A stretch of DNA of 64,000 nt. It comes from Methanohalobium sp. Its GTDB lineage: Archaea; Halobacteriota; Methanosarcinia; Methanosarcinales; Methanosarcinaceae. Position numbers and translations under genes: made by a program. Numbering within the stretch: the stretch's first letter is position 1; each line of letters opens with the position of its first letter. This document shows positions 51,436-61,114 of the stretch, one piece after another. The DNA lies in NCBI RefSeq assembly GCF_018609725.1, contig NZ_JAHENT010000084.1, forward strand, positions 1 to 64,000, read 5' to 3'. The notes under the pieces were generated by a model, which was given only the letters and a program-made list of their open reading frames with translations, was not told the origin of the DNA and did no database searches.

Positions 51436-51861
51436 TTAGGTGTATTGCTCGAATATTTCCAGAACTCCGGGTATATCAAACGCAATCGCATCTGCTGACT
51501 GGTCTATCATGAGGTTAACCATACCCTCTGAACCCATTGTTCTGAAATCGGTTCTAAGACCAAATATCATTTTTCCTTTTGCATAGGCGTATCCGATTTC
51601 CCATGCAGTACCTGAATCCACATCTGCACCATCAAGGACTGCAAGAATTATATCCGAATCATCAATGATTTCAACATTATTCTGGAATATATAATTCTGT
51701 TTATGTTCATGACGCATATCTACAGTATCTTCAGTATGTTCCTGCGGCAGATATACAGGAAATCCTTTTTGAGCGACGGCGTCTCTTAATTTTTTGTTAA
51801 AATCCAGTTCACCTTCAGAAAACAGAGGTCCTGCGATGTATACTTTTTTACTTGTGTCCAA
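51436..51861 (-). CDS. Nucleoside 2-deoxyribosyltransferase-like
   Basis: VYIAGPLFSEGELDFNKKLRDAV, AVLDGADVDSGTAWEIGYAYAKGK. Confidence 0.87.
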   Translation of the reverse strand: MDTSKKVYIAGPLFSEGELDFNKKLRDAVAQKGFPVYLPQEHTEDTVDMRHEHKQNYIFQNNVEIIDDSDIILAVLDGADVDSGTAWEIGYAYAKGKMIFGLRTDFRTMGSEGMVNLMIDQSADAIAFDIPGVLEIFEQYT

Positions 51862-52015
51862 TTATATCACCTTATGTTCTATGGTTTAGGTTCTATTTGG
51901 GTTTAACTGGATTAGGTTGGGTATAATTGACCTTTTTGGATAATAGTTTTTTAGGATAGTGTGATATATACACTAATAACTGATAATATACAATATTGTA
52001 AAATGGGGTTTGTAA

Positions 52016-53467
52016 ATGATAAATTATGACCTTATTGTAATCGGCACTGGTTCTGGAATGAATTTTGTAAACGCTATTATCGATAGTAACCCAGAAATTA
52101 AAATCGCAGTAATTGATAAGGATGCACCTGGCGGAATATGCCTCACAAGAGGCTGTATCCCCTCCAAATTATTGATTTATCCTGCTGAACTTATAAGAGA
52201 TATTGAATCGGCTGAACGTTTCGGGATTAATGTAGATATGCAAAATATTGATTTTAAAAACATTATGGACAATATGAGAGATAAAATATCATCCGACATC
52301 AATATGATAAGACAGGGATTGTCAGAAAGCAAAAATGTGGATTATTATCCAGAATCAGCAGAATTTGTAGAACCTTATACAATGAATGTGGGAAACGAAA
52401 GTATATATTCTGATATGATTTTTATCTGTACAGGATCAAAGCCTGTAATTCCGCCTGTTAAAGGTTTAAATGAAGTGGGGTATCTGACAAGTGATACAGT
52501 CCTTGAAATGGACAATCTTCCTGAAAGTATAGCTGTCATAGGTGGGGGATATATAGCAGCGGAATACGGTCATTTCTTATCAGCAATGGGTTCAAATGTG
52601 ACTCTTATAGGACGAAATCCACAGTTTGTTCCCGAAGAAGAACCTGAAATATCGGCTCTTGCTATGAATAAAATGTCTGGCTATATGAACCTCTATACCA
52701 ACCATGAAGCTGCTGAAGTTCAAAATAAAGATAACAAAAAGAAGGTAATTTTTAAGGATAGAGGTAGTGGAGAGCATAAAGAGATAACAGTTGATGATAT
52801 ACTGGTAGCCACCGGCAGAGGTCCGAATACTGATATACTACGCCCTGAAAAAGGGGGTATAGAAACCGATGAAAAAGGCTGGATAAAAGTAGATGACCAT
52901 CTTGAAACGTCCAAACCCAATGTCTGGGCATTAGGAGATGCAAATGGCAAATATCTTCTCAAACACGTGGCAAATTATGAGTCCGGTGTTGTATATCAGA
53001 ATGCAATATTAAACCGTAATATTAAGGTGGATTATCATGCAGTGCCCCATGCTGTTTTTTCCTATCCTGAAATTGCTTCAGTGGGTTTAAAAGAAAAGGA
53101 AGCTGTTGAAATATACGGGGAAGATAATATAATTATCGGATTTTATAGTTATGAGGAGACTGCCAAGGGTCAGGCAATGAAGGTTCAGGATGATTTTGTA
53201 AAAATTATCATGGAATATAGTTCAGAAAAAATCCTTGGAGCACATATAATAGGTCCTTATGCATCGATTTTAATCCATCAGATAATACCTCTAATGTATA
53301 CACCAGACCAGAGTGCTGCTCCAATCATGGACAGTATGACGATTCATCCATCACTTAGCGAAGTTGTTACAAATGCGTTCTATTTCCTGATGCCTGTTCA
53401 TCATTATCATCATATACTTGAACATCTGGGATTAGATGAATACACAGGTTATAGAACCAGTCAATAA
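52016..53467 (+). CDS. Dihydrolipoamide dehydrogenase-like FAD disulfide oxidoreductase
   Basis: GGICLTRGCIPSKLLIYPAEL, VATGRGPNTDIL, C-terminal HPSLSEVVTNAF. Confidence 0.88.
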   Translation: MINYDLIVIGTGSGMNFVNAIIDSNPEIKIAVIDKDAPGGICLTRGCIPSKLLIYPAELIRDIESAERFGINVDMQNIDFKNIMDNMRDKISSDINMIRQGLSESKNVDYYPESAEFVEPYTMNVGNESIYSDMIFICTGSKPVIPPVKGLNEVGYLTSDTVLEMDNLPESIAVIGGGYIAAEYGHFLSAMGSNVTLIGRNPQFVPEEEPEISALAMNKMSGYMNLYTNHEAAEVQNKDNKKKVIFKDRGSGEHKEITVDDILVATGRGPNTDILRPEKGGIETDEKGWIKVDDHLETSKPNVWALGDANGKYLLKHVANYESGVVYQNAILNRNIKVDYHAVPHAVFSYPEIASVGLKEKEAVEIYGEDNIIIGFYSYEETAKGQAMKVQDDFVKIIMEYSSEKILGAHIIGPYASILIHQIIPLMYTPDQSAAPIMDSMTIHPSLSEVVTNAFYFLMPVHHYHHILEHLGLDEYTGYRTSQ

Positions 53468-53473
53468 AAAAAT

Positions 53474-53500
53474 AAAAGGATTTTTTGCTTAATCCTTTTC
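53474..53500 (+). terminator. Hairpin terminator
   Basis: AAAAGGATT-N8-AATCCTTTT. Confidence 0.6.
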
Positions 53501-53579
53501 TCCAAATATACCCTTTTTCAAGTGTAATTAAAATATGGACTTTGTCAAAGGCATAGTTTCTGTTAGTATGAGAGATGGG

Positions 53580-54524
53580 TTAAAATATAAAATTAAACAC
53601 AAAACCCATCAATGTAATTCTCAGTCCTACTATGCCGGCATAGGCAATTATTAGTTGTTTTTTCATAACTTTTTTAAGCATAACAAATCCCGGGAAGGAT
53701 AATGCTGCAACAGACATCATGAATGCAAGCGAAGTGCCAACAGGCAATCCTTTGCCAACCAGACTTTCTACTACAGGGATAACACCCATTATATTGGTAT
53801 ATATTGGAATTCCTACTATAACAGCACCCGGTACTGCAAGTGAACCTGTTAAATAACTTGTTATGATTTCCTGTGGGACGAATCCGTGGATAAGTGCACC
53901 CAAACCTACACCTATCTGTACATAAGGTAAGATTTGTTTAACAATATTTTTGGCTTCAGTGTAGGCTATATTGCACCTTTCCCTGATGGATACATCTTTC
54001 TCACAATAGGTTTGGGCGCCAAAATCAAATTTTTCTATATGTTTTTCAAATCCAAGGTTATTCAACAAGAACCCCCCAAATGATCCAACGATTATACCTC
54101 CCAGAACATATAAACCGGTAATTTACCAGCCAAGAGTTCCTAAAAGAACCACAATGGCAGCTTCATTTACCATAGGTGATACAAACAGGAATGTGATAAT
54201 CATACCAAATGGCACACCTGCACTGACAAATCCGAGAAAAAGAGGAATTGTTGAACAGGAGCAAAAAGGGATACAATTCCCATAAGTGCAGCTATACCAT
54301 ATCCAAATATACTATGTTTACCTTTAAGATAATCTCTTAGTTTTTCAGGGGCGAGATAAGTTCTCAGAAAACCAATTCCAAATATAACAAGAAGTATTAT
54401 AGTAATAATTTTTAGACTATCATATATCCAAAAGTGCAGGGCATCAGAAGCATTACCTGTTAAACCGGTTAGATATACAATATAATCTGCTATTATTTCA
54501 AATACCGTTTTTTATATGCCTCAT
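53580..54524 (-). pseudogene. Permease pseudogene (ArsP/DUF318-like)
   Basis: One protein can be read across three lesions: MRHIK/TVFEIIADYIVYL...GYGIAALMGIVSLF / CSCSTIPLFLGFVSAG...GTLGW*ITGLYVLGGIIVGSFGG... Confidence 0.8.
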
Positions 54525-54623
54525 TTTTATTTTTTAGGTTATAGTGGTCTAATATCAGTATTATTATTTCAAATATTATTGAAATAATTACGAAGAAGGG
54601 GCAACAGGGGTACGTGAAAGCCA

Positions 54624-54758
54624 ACGGTTTCTAACCGTCTCCTTAAATCAAAACACTCTAAATTAAAAATTTAGAGTTAAACTTAAATCAGAGATTTAAG
54701 TTGTTTAAAGGATATCTTTAAACTTCGTTTAAAGATTGATAAAACAACCCCGTTGTTT
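54624..54758. other. Array of about six consecutive hairpins followed by T-rich tract
   Basis: ACGGTT/AACCGT; CTCTAAATT/AATTTAGAG; ACTTAAATC/GATTTAAGT; GTTTAAAG/CTTTAAAC; CTTTAAAC/GTTTAAAG; AAACAAC/GTTGTTT; then TTGTTTTTTAA. Confidence 0.6.
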
Positions 54759-54867
54759 ATTGTTTTTTAATCATAAATCTTTTAACGTAGTTAACCATAT
54801 TTAGATGTGTACAAAAACAATGCTTTCGGTGTACAATTGCTTTGAGCAAGTTGCCTGATATAAGACA

Positions 54868-55060
54868 TTGTTAAATTCAACCAGTTGTTTGTGTATCATC
54901 AAATTCCATCAGGTATTGTTTGGTGTCGAACACAAACAATGCGATGCAGACAGAGATGTATCGTACGGAAGTACTGGCGCCCCGCAAGTGGCAACATCAA
55001 GATGGGGGATGACCATAGAACCCAATGGATTTATCCGTTGGATTATGTCAGTTATATGTT
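54868..55060 (+). mobile_element. Relic of an IS200/IS605 (TnpB/IS1341-type) 3' end
   Basis: Hairpin CCAATGGA-TTTA-TCCGTTGG followed by ATTATGTCA, resembling IS1341-type right ends; short non-conserved ORF upstream resembles a TnpB C-terminal tail. Confidence 0.4.
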
Positions 55061-55196
55061 GTCATCTGTGCTAAGAAATTGTCAAGTTAACACTGATACG
55101 GCAACACGACATGTTTATAAAAGCATCACACAATATCTGATAGGAATTAAAAATAACTATATAAATTAGTTATAATGATTTGATGAGGATTTTGAT

Positions 55197-57134
55197 ATGG
55201 AATACAGTCTTGGTATTGATGCAGGGGGGACCTACACTGATGTTGTAATAATGAGAAACCATGATGGTGTCATTGTAGATTTTTATAAATCATTAACAAC
55301 CTATCCAGACCTTGTAGAAGGAGTAAAAAATGCAATCGATGGATTGGACTGTTCTTATTTAAAGGGCGTTAACATTGTTTCTGTTTCTACTACCTTGGCT
55401 ACCAATACAGTACTTGAAAATACCGGATATCCAGTGGGTTTGATACTTGTAGGAGATTATGATGATCCTGAGGATTTGGGTGTAGAGCACTATATTGTAG
55501 TAAGTGGAGGGCATACCACAAGAGGCGATGAGGCTTCCAAGCTGGATGAAGAGAAAGTAGAAGATTTTATCAAAAACGTAAAAGACAAAGTATCAGCATT
55601 TGCAGTGTCATCCTATTTCAGTGTGAGAAATCCCGATCATGAATTAAGAGTTAAGCAAAAAATCTTGGAGTTAACTGGTTACCCTGTTGTTTGCGGTCAC
55701 GAACTCTCTCAAGACCTTGGAGTTTATGAAAGAGGTATTACTGCCTATTTAAACGCTCAACTATTGCCCATTACTACTAAATTTATAGATTCTGTTAAAT
55801 ACGAGATTGAGAGGAGAGGTATAGACGCTAAAATGCGGATGTTAAAATGTGATGGGTCTATAGTTGGAATTAATGAGGCACTTGAGAAACCAATAGAATT
55901 GATATTTTCAGGTCCTTCAGCCAGTCTCATGGGCGCAGCATATCTGACAAATCTTGATAGTTGTGCAGTAGTTGATATTGGTGGAACAAGTACAGATGTA
56001 TCTTTGATGGAAAACGGACTTCCTGAACTGATAGATACCGGTGCATTAGTTGGAGGTTGGCAGACAAAAGTAAGAGCACTTCGAATGGAAACGTCTGCAA
56101 TGGGCGGAGACAGTCATGTGTGGGTGAAAAACCAGACTGTTCGTATAGGGCCAAGAAGGGTCATTCCTTTATGTGTGGCAGCAGAAACCTATCCTGGATT
56201 GGTATACAAATTAAAAAAAGATAGAATATCATCCAGTAAACAGTTGACAGAAAATATCCAGCCTACAAAATTTTATGTTAAGACCAGAGAAAAACCTGTC
56301 AACCTTACTGAATCCGAAAATCGGATACTTGAATTAATCGAAAACAATGAACCAGCATCTATAAATGAGATATTTAGGGAAACCTTTACTCCTGGCATAT
56401 ATCTAAATTCACTTATTCAGAAACGTTTGGTCCAGCCTATAGGATTTACACCAACCGATGCTTTACATATCCTTGGGGATTATGAATATTGGAATATTAA
56501 TGCGTCCCATATCGGAGCAACTCTTTTGTCACGGCTGGTAAATACATTAAACTATAAATTCTGTGGGCAGGTAAAAAATAAAGTTACACATAACCTTGCT
56601 TTGAACCTTACATCTTTTGTTCTCAAAAATGTAGACAGGTCAGAAATCGATAAAATTCTTCATGATAGTCATCTTTCCAAAATAAAAATCCTAATACCAC
56701 TTATTTTAATAGGGGCATCAGCACAGGTTTATCAAAACAATTTAAAAAAATTAATAGATGCTGACATTAAAGTACCAGAATTTGCAGAAGTGGGAAATGC
56801 AGTTGGTGCGATAGCTGGAAAAGGTGTAAAGAGAGTCTATATATTAATTAAATCTGTCTATGATGATGAAAACAACATGATGAAAGCTGTTGTTTTTTCA
56901 CCCGGTAGAAGAGATGAGTTTTACGACTATGATGAAGCGTTAGAATTTGCAAGAAAGAGAGGCAATGAACTGATATTTAATTATATGGATGAAGCGGGGT
57001 TGGATAAAAATGGTGTAAAAATAGAACTGAATAGAGATGATATATCCATGGATGGAAGCAATAGAACACCAGTTGAAACAAATCTTGTTTTTGTCGGTAT
57101 GTGGAACATCAACTATAAAAAGAGTAAAGAATGA
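55197..57134 (+). CDS. Hydantoinase/oxoprolinase family (HyuA-like)
   Basis: LGIDAGGTYTDVVIM, STTLATNTVLENTG, VVDIGGTSTDVSLME. Confidence 0.88.
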   Translation: MEYSLGIDAGGTYTDVVIMRNHDGVIVDFYKSLTTYPDLVEGVKNAIDGLDCSYLKGVNIVSVSTTLATNTVLENTGYPVGLILVGDYDDPEDLGVEHYIVVSGGHTTRGDEASKLDEEKVEDFIKNVKDKVSAFAVSSYFSVRNPDHELRVKQKILELTGYPVVCGHELSQDLGVYERGITAYLNAQLLPITTKFIDSVKYEIERRGIDAKMRMLKCDGSIVGINEALEKPIELIFSGPSASLMGAAYLTNLDSCAVVDIGGTSTDVSLMENGLPELIDTGALVGGWQTKVRALRMETSAMGGDSHVWVKNQTVRIGPRRVIPLCVAAETYPGLVYKLKKDRISSSKQLTENIQPTKFYVKTREKPVNLTESENRILELIENNEPASINEIFRETFTPGIYLNSLIQKRLVQPIGFTPTDALHILGDYEYWNINASHIGATLLSRLVNTLNYKFCGQVKNKVTHNLALNLTSFVLKNVDRSEIDKILHDSHLSKIKILIPLILIGASAQVYQNNLKKLIDADIKVPEFAEVGNAVGAIAGKGVKRVYILIKSVYDDENNMMKAVVFSPGRRDEFYDYDEALEFARKRGNELIFNYMDEAGLDKNGVKIELNRDDISMDGSNRTPVETNLVFVGMWNINYKKSKE

Positions 57135-57146
57135 GAATGGATTAAT

Positions 57147-58283
57147 TTATTTTAACGAATCCATCCTTATTTTCTGAATATTTGTGCATACTTTACCCGC
57201 AAGGTTGGAAGACATTTGAGACCATATAGGCAGGCTCAATACATGTTCTGATAAATCCCCTGTTACCGGCAGGTCGGTTTCTGACTGTGCATGTTCAGAA
57301 TAAGCCTGCTGCCTGTGTACTGGTGGATAATAGTGTTTTCTGGTCTCGATATTAACTTCGAATAGTTTATCTGACAGTTCATCTCTTGTCATACCAAATT
57401 CATCAGGATTTATAGATATGGCAAATTCGTTACAAGCACTCCTTGAATGTTCAGTTATTTTCTGGAAAGAGATTCCCGGTATATTTCCCAAGACATTTCT
57501 GTATTTTGTGACTACTCCGTTACGTGACCTGATGTTTTCTTCGATGTTTTTTAGGGAATGATTGGCAAGGACAGCATTAAATTCCGACATTCTTGCATTA
57601 AAAGCAGGGAATCTGGAATTTAGTTCACCTTCATCTCCATAATTCCTTCCGGCCAAAAGGTAATCTTTCAAATCATCATCGTTTGTTGTAACTATTCCTC
57701 CTTCACCTGCAGAATTTGATGTTGATGGGTTCAGGCTGAATATTTCAGCGTTTCCAAAATTACCTATGTATTCGTTGTGGTATTTCGAACCCAGAGCATG
57801 TGAAGCATCAAAATACAGTTTAAGGTTGTTATCTTCTGCTATTTGTAGCAGTTTCTCAATATCACACGGATTTCCGAATATATGTGCACCACAGATAGCG
57901 GATGTATTTTCGGTAATATTTTCTTCAATTTTATCAGGGTCGATTGTCCAAGTCTCGGGGTCGATATCAACAAATTTTAATTTTAATCCGTTCCATAATA
58001 CAGCATCTGCAGACGAATGGAAATTAAATCCTGGAAGTATGACTTCTCCATTTAATCCCATACTTTTGATTGTTAGCATCATCCCGGCAGTAGAACTTGA
58101 TACTGCTACAGCGTGTTCGACTCCCAGATATTCAGCAACAGCATTTTCCAAATCTTCTACATATTTGGCATTGGTTGTTTTACCTTTTTCCAGAATCTCG
58201 GATATATCAGGAGCGATTGTTTCAAATTCTGGTACATAGGGTTTTGTAATTGGTATTGATTTGTAATAGATTTCAGTTGACAT
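57147..58283 (-). CDS. DegT/DnrJ/EryC1/StrS aminotransferase
   Basis: EHAVAVSSSTAGMMLTIKSMGL, FDASHALGSKY, NARMSEFNAVLANHSL. Confidence 0.87.
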   Translation of the reverse strand: MSTEIYYKSIPITKPYVPEFETIAPDISEILEKGKTTNAKYVEDLENAVAEYLGVEHAVAVSSSTAGMMLTIKSMGLNGEVILPGFNFHSSADAVLWNGLKLKFVDIDPETWTIDPDKIEENITENTSAICGAHIFGNPCDIEKLLQIAEDNNLKLYFDASHALGSKYHNEYIGNFGNAEIFSLNPSTSNSAGEGGIVTTNDDDLKDYLLAGRNYGDEGELNSRFPAFNARMSEFNAVLANHSLKNIEENIRSRNGVVTKYRNVLGNIPGISFQKITEHSRSACNEFAISINPDEFGMTRDELSDKLFEVNIETRKHYYPPVHRQQAYSEHAQSETDLPVTGDLSEHVLSLPIWSQMSSNLAGKVCTNIQKIRMDSLK

Positions 58284-58473
58284 AGTATCACTTACTAGAT
58301 GTTTGTTTTAAATTGTAATATATTCCTTTAGTAGAAAAATCTTGCTTTATTTTAAAATTATCTGATTTTTATTTAACAGAATACAATTGCCAGTACATAA
58401 AAAAGTTAATCTCTGTTTACCAGTTTTAGATAAAAATAAGAGGAATGAGTCAAGGTGATATTATTTTATTTAA

Positions 58474-59715
58474 TCACTCAAATTTGCTCATATAATTATT
58501 ATATGCCCTGATATATTCGGCATGAGGCCATATAAGCGGAATTGTAATGTATGCAAGTCCATCCTGCCATTTTGGGTGGTTTCTTGTCTGTTCAATCATT
58601 TTGATTTTGCTATCCCTTAAGATTTCAGCATTGGTGTAATCTTCCACCCAAAGTTCAAAGCGCTGTATAGTGGATATATGTTCAGGCAACTGGTAATTAT
58701 GAGCCATGTCCACCACCCATCCAAGGTATTTTTCTGCCAAATCCTGAGCATTATTCTCTATAAAATGGTTTGCCAGTTCACAGGTAAAATGACACCATGG
58801 TCCATAACCACCGTTGTTACGGTTCCAATGTTCAGGATAGCGGTTCAACCCTCCAATTTCATCATCCCAAAGGTGTCTGTGAATACGTTTAACAGTTGCT
58901 TGGGTTTTCATGTCATGGTCGCTGATTAATTCAAAATATGCAGGTGCATATTCAGCAGCATCAACATCTATAACACTGGATGCAAAGGCATCATATGCTA
59001 TAGGTTTGCTATTTTTATCTTTTACGCGTATGCATTTTATAAATGACCGCCTTCTGGGACTGTACATCCGTGTTAATATGGCATTTTTGACCTTTTCAGC
59101 TTCATTTTTCCATCTATCCAGCTCATTGTTATCAGCACCAATGGCTTTACCCATTTCCACTGCGGAAAAAACCCCTGCGCAGCAAGCTGAATTTGCATAA
59201 ATTTCAAATCCGTGTTCGTATGCAGGGTATTCATGGATACTGTTTATAGTATGGATAAGATCTACTTCCTCATTTTTATTCATCAGTATAAATTCAACAG
59301 CATTTCGTATGGTGCTCCAGTATTTTAATACAAAATCCCTGTCTGCCATTTCTTCAAAAAATGAACCTCCTGTTGCTTCAAAGTATTTACCCAGTGTATA
59401 AAGCACCAATCCTGTACCATCTATCTGTAGATCCTTATAACTGGCATCATTTCCATCAATATCATATCTCTGTGAGAATTCACCTAGTGGTTTCTGAGCA
59501 TTAAGTATAAACTCCAGACCTAACCTTGCCTGGTCCATTAAATCGGCAGAAATTGCACCAAGTATAGCTATTGAATGGTCTCTTGGGTATATAAAAGGAT
59601 ATCTAGTCCCAGGGGGGCTAGCGTAGAATCCTCCATTTTCATGCTGGTTTTCTTTCAGGATTTTCACGCTGTTTTCATATAATTTATGCGCTTCCATTCG
59701 GTTCAAAGGGCTCAC
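58474..59715 (-). CDS. Glycoside hydrolase family 15-like (glucoamylase-type)
   Basis: YPFIYPRDHSIAILGAI, YDIDGNDASYKDLQIDGTGLVLYTLGKY, C-terminal PLIWPHAEYIRAYNNY. Confidence 0.85.
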   Translation of the reverse strand: MSPLNRMEAHKLYENSVKILKENQHENGGFYASPPGTRYPFIYPRDHSIAILGAISADLMDQARLGLEFILNAQKPLGEFSQRYDIDGNDASYKDLQIDGTGLVLYTLGKYFEATGGSFFEEMADRDFVLKYWSTIRNAVEFILMNKNEEVDLIHTINSIHEYPAYEHGFEIYANSACCAGVFSAVEMGKAIGADNNELDRWKNEAEKVKNAILTRMYSPRRRSFIKCIRVKDKNSKPIAYDAFASSVIDVDAAEYAPAYFELISDHDMKTQATVKRIHRHLWDDEIGGLNRYPEHWNRNNGGYGPWCHFTCELANHFIENNAQDLAEKYLGWVVDMAHNYQLPEHISTIQRFELWVEDYTNAEILRDSKIKMIEQTRNHPKWQDGLAYITIPLIWPHAEYIRAYNNYMSKFE

Positions 59716-60248
59716 TCCGTATTATCGGGTTCTATTTTAAACACACAGTAGGCTTTTTCAAGATATTTATCGACCTCTTCTTTGGTCATATTTACCTTTT
59801 CTATTGCTTGTTCATTATATGCTATGTAATCAGAATCCTTCATTGGGGACCTGCAACCCAGATTAAATATTTTAAAACCTGCCATTTCAGCTCTTCTTTT
59901 AACATAACTGTAATGAAGGACACCCAGTATATTGGATAATGCGGGAAAATCCCAGGGGTTATCAGAATTGTCTCGTTTATTATCAGAAACTTCAATCACC
60001 TGTTTAAATTGTGCAGGTTGTCCGCCATAAATTTCGATAAATTCAATCAATTCTCCCCCGAAAGGACAGATGGGTAAATAAAGTATATTGTTATCACGTG
60101 CCCCTTCAAATCCAGCTCCCTCTATTTCAGCAAGGTCTTTGCCTATACCTTCAAGCCATTTCAAGGTTTTTTCAGGACCATCAAGGTCCACCATTTTTAA
60201 CACACCGGTTAAAAGTGCCTTAGGCAACATATTTTCAAGTCTTATCAT
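59712..60248 (-). CDS. Hypothetical protein
   Basis: Overlaps the GH15-like gene (ATGA); LPICPFGGELIEF motif. Confidence 0.65.
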   Translation of the reverse strand: MIRLENMLPKALLTGVLKMVDLDGPEKTLKWLEGIGKDLAEIEGAGFEGARDNNILYLPICPFGGELIEFIEIYGGQPAQFKQVIEVSDNKRDNSDNPWDFPALSNILGVLHYSYVKRRAEMAGFKIFNLGCRSPMKDSDYIAYNEQAIEKVNMTKEEVDKYLEKAYCVFKIEPDNTE

Positions 60249-60295
60249 ACAGTACTCTCCCCTACTAAATTTGTATTATATTGTATTAAATATTA

Positions 60296-61114
60296 TCAAT
60301 CCGTATTATTGGATATCAAATCAATTATCGCCTTATTCCATCCTTTTGGACCTATTCCCTCAATCCTGTTAATTCTACTGTCTGTAATGGAATCGTCGTG
60401 TATACCCCCGGACTTTTGGACAAGGTATGGTATATCTACCGATTTTAGCATTGGGTAATCATTTAAACTGTCCCCAAGACCTACAGTTTGTAAGTTTCCG
60501 AATTGTTTTCTGTATATGTTAGATAATGTCTCTACTGATTTTCCTTTATCATTATTACCAATTAGATGCCAGTATCTTCCCCCTCTGGTATAATTTAGAC
60601 CATGTGATTTTATAATCTCGATTATCCTGTTTGCTACATCTTCATATTCTCCTTTAACTTTGAAAGCTTCATCATATTCCCGCATCTTTGCAAGTCGAGC
60701 AGATTTAATATCTAATCCAGTATCTTTGCTTACATCTTCATTATCAAGGTCTCCAAAACCGATAATTTCTACATCAACTGAACTTTTAATATCTTCAAGA
60801 ACTTGCCTTAATATTGTGTATTCAGTGCCAAGTTCAATAATGTTGTAATTTTTGTAGGTCATGGTATAATCATAATCCACATCAAAATACCCTTTTGGTA
60901 TGAAAATGGCACCTCCGTTTTCGGATATAAATGGATGAGGAGAATTCAGTTTTTTGACATAAACTTCTATTTCTGCTCTTGTTTTGCTTGTGCAGATTAC
61001 CAGTGGAATGTTATGTTTTTCCAGTAATTCAAGTGCGGGTTTTGCAGGTTCATAGGAATAGGTATTATGGTCTATAAGTGTTCCATCAAGGTCTGTAAAT
61101 ACAACATAGTTCAT
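60296..61114 (-). CDS. HAD-family mannosyl-/glucosyl-3-phosphoglycerate phosphatase-like
   Basis: VVFTDLDGTLIDHNTYSYEPAKPALELL, VGLGDSLNDYPMLKSVDIPYLVQK. Confidence 0.83.
   Translation of the reverse strand: MNYVVFTDLDGTLIDHNTYSYEPAKPALELLEKHNIPLVICTSKTRAEIEVYVKKLNSPHPFISENGGAIFIPKGYFDVDYDYTMTYKNYNIIELGTEYTILRQVLEDIKSSVDVEIIGFGDLDNEDVSKDTGLDIKSARLAKMREYDEAFKVKGEYEDVANRIIEIIKSHGLNYTRGGRYWHLIGNNDKGKSVETLSNIYRKQFGNLQTVGLGDSLNDYPMLKSVDIPYLVQKSGGIHDDSITDSRINRIEGIGPKGWNKAIIDLISNNTD

Noticed and set aside
54885-55169. 94-aa plus-strand ORF
   Set aside because: Spans the IS-like terminal hairpin and intergenic sequence; probably relic DNA, not a gene.
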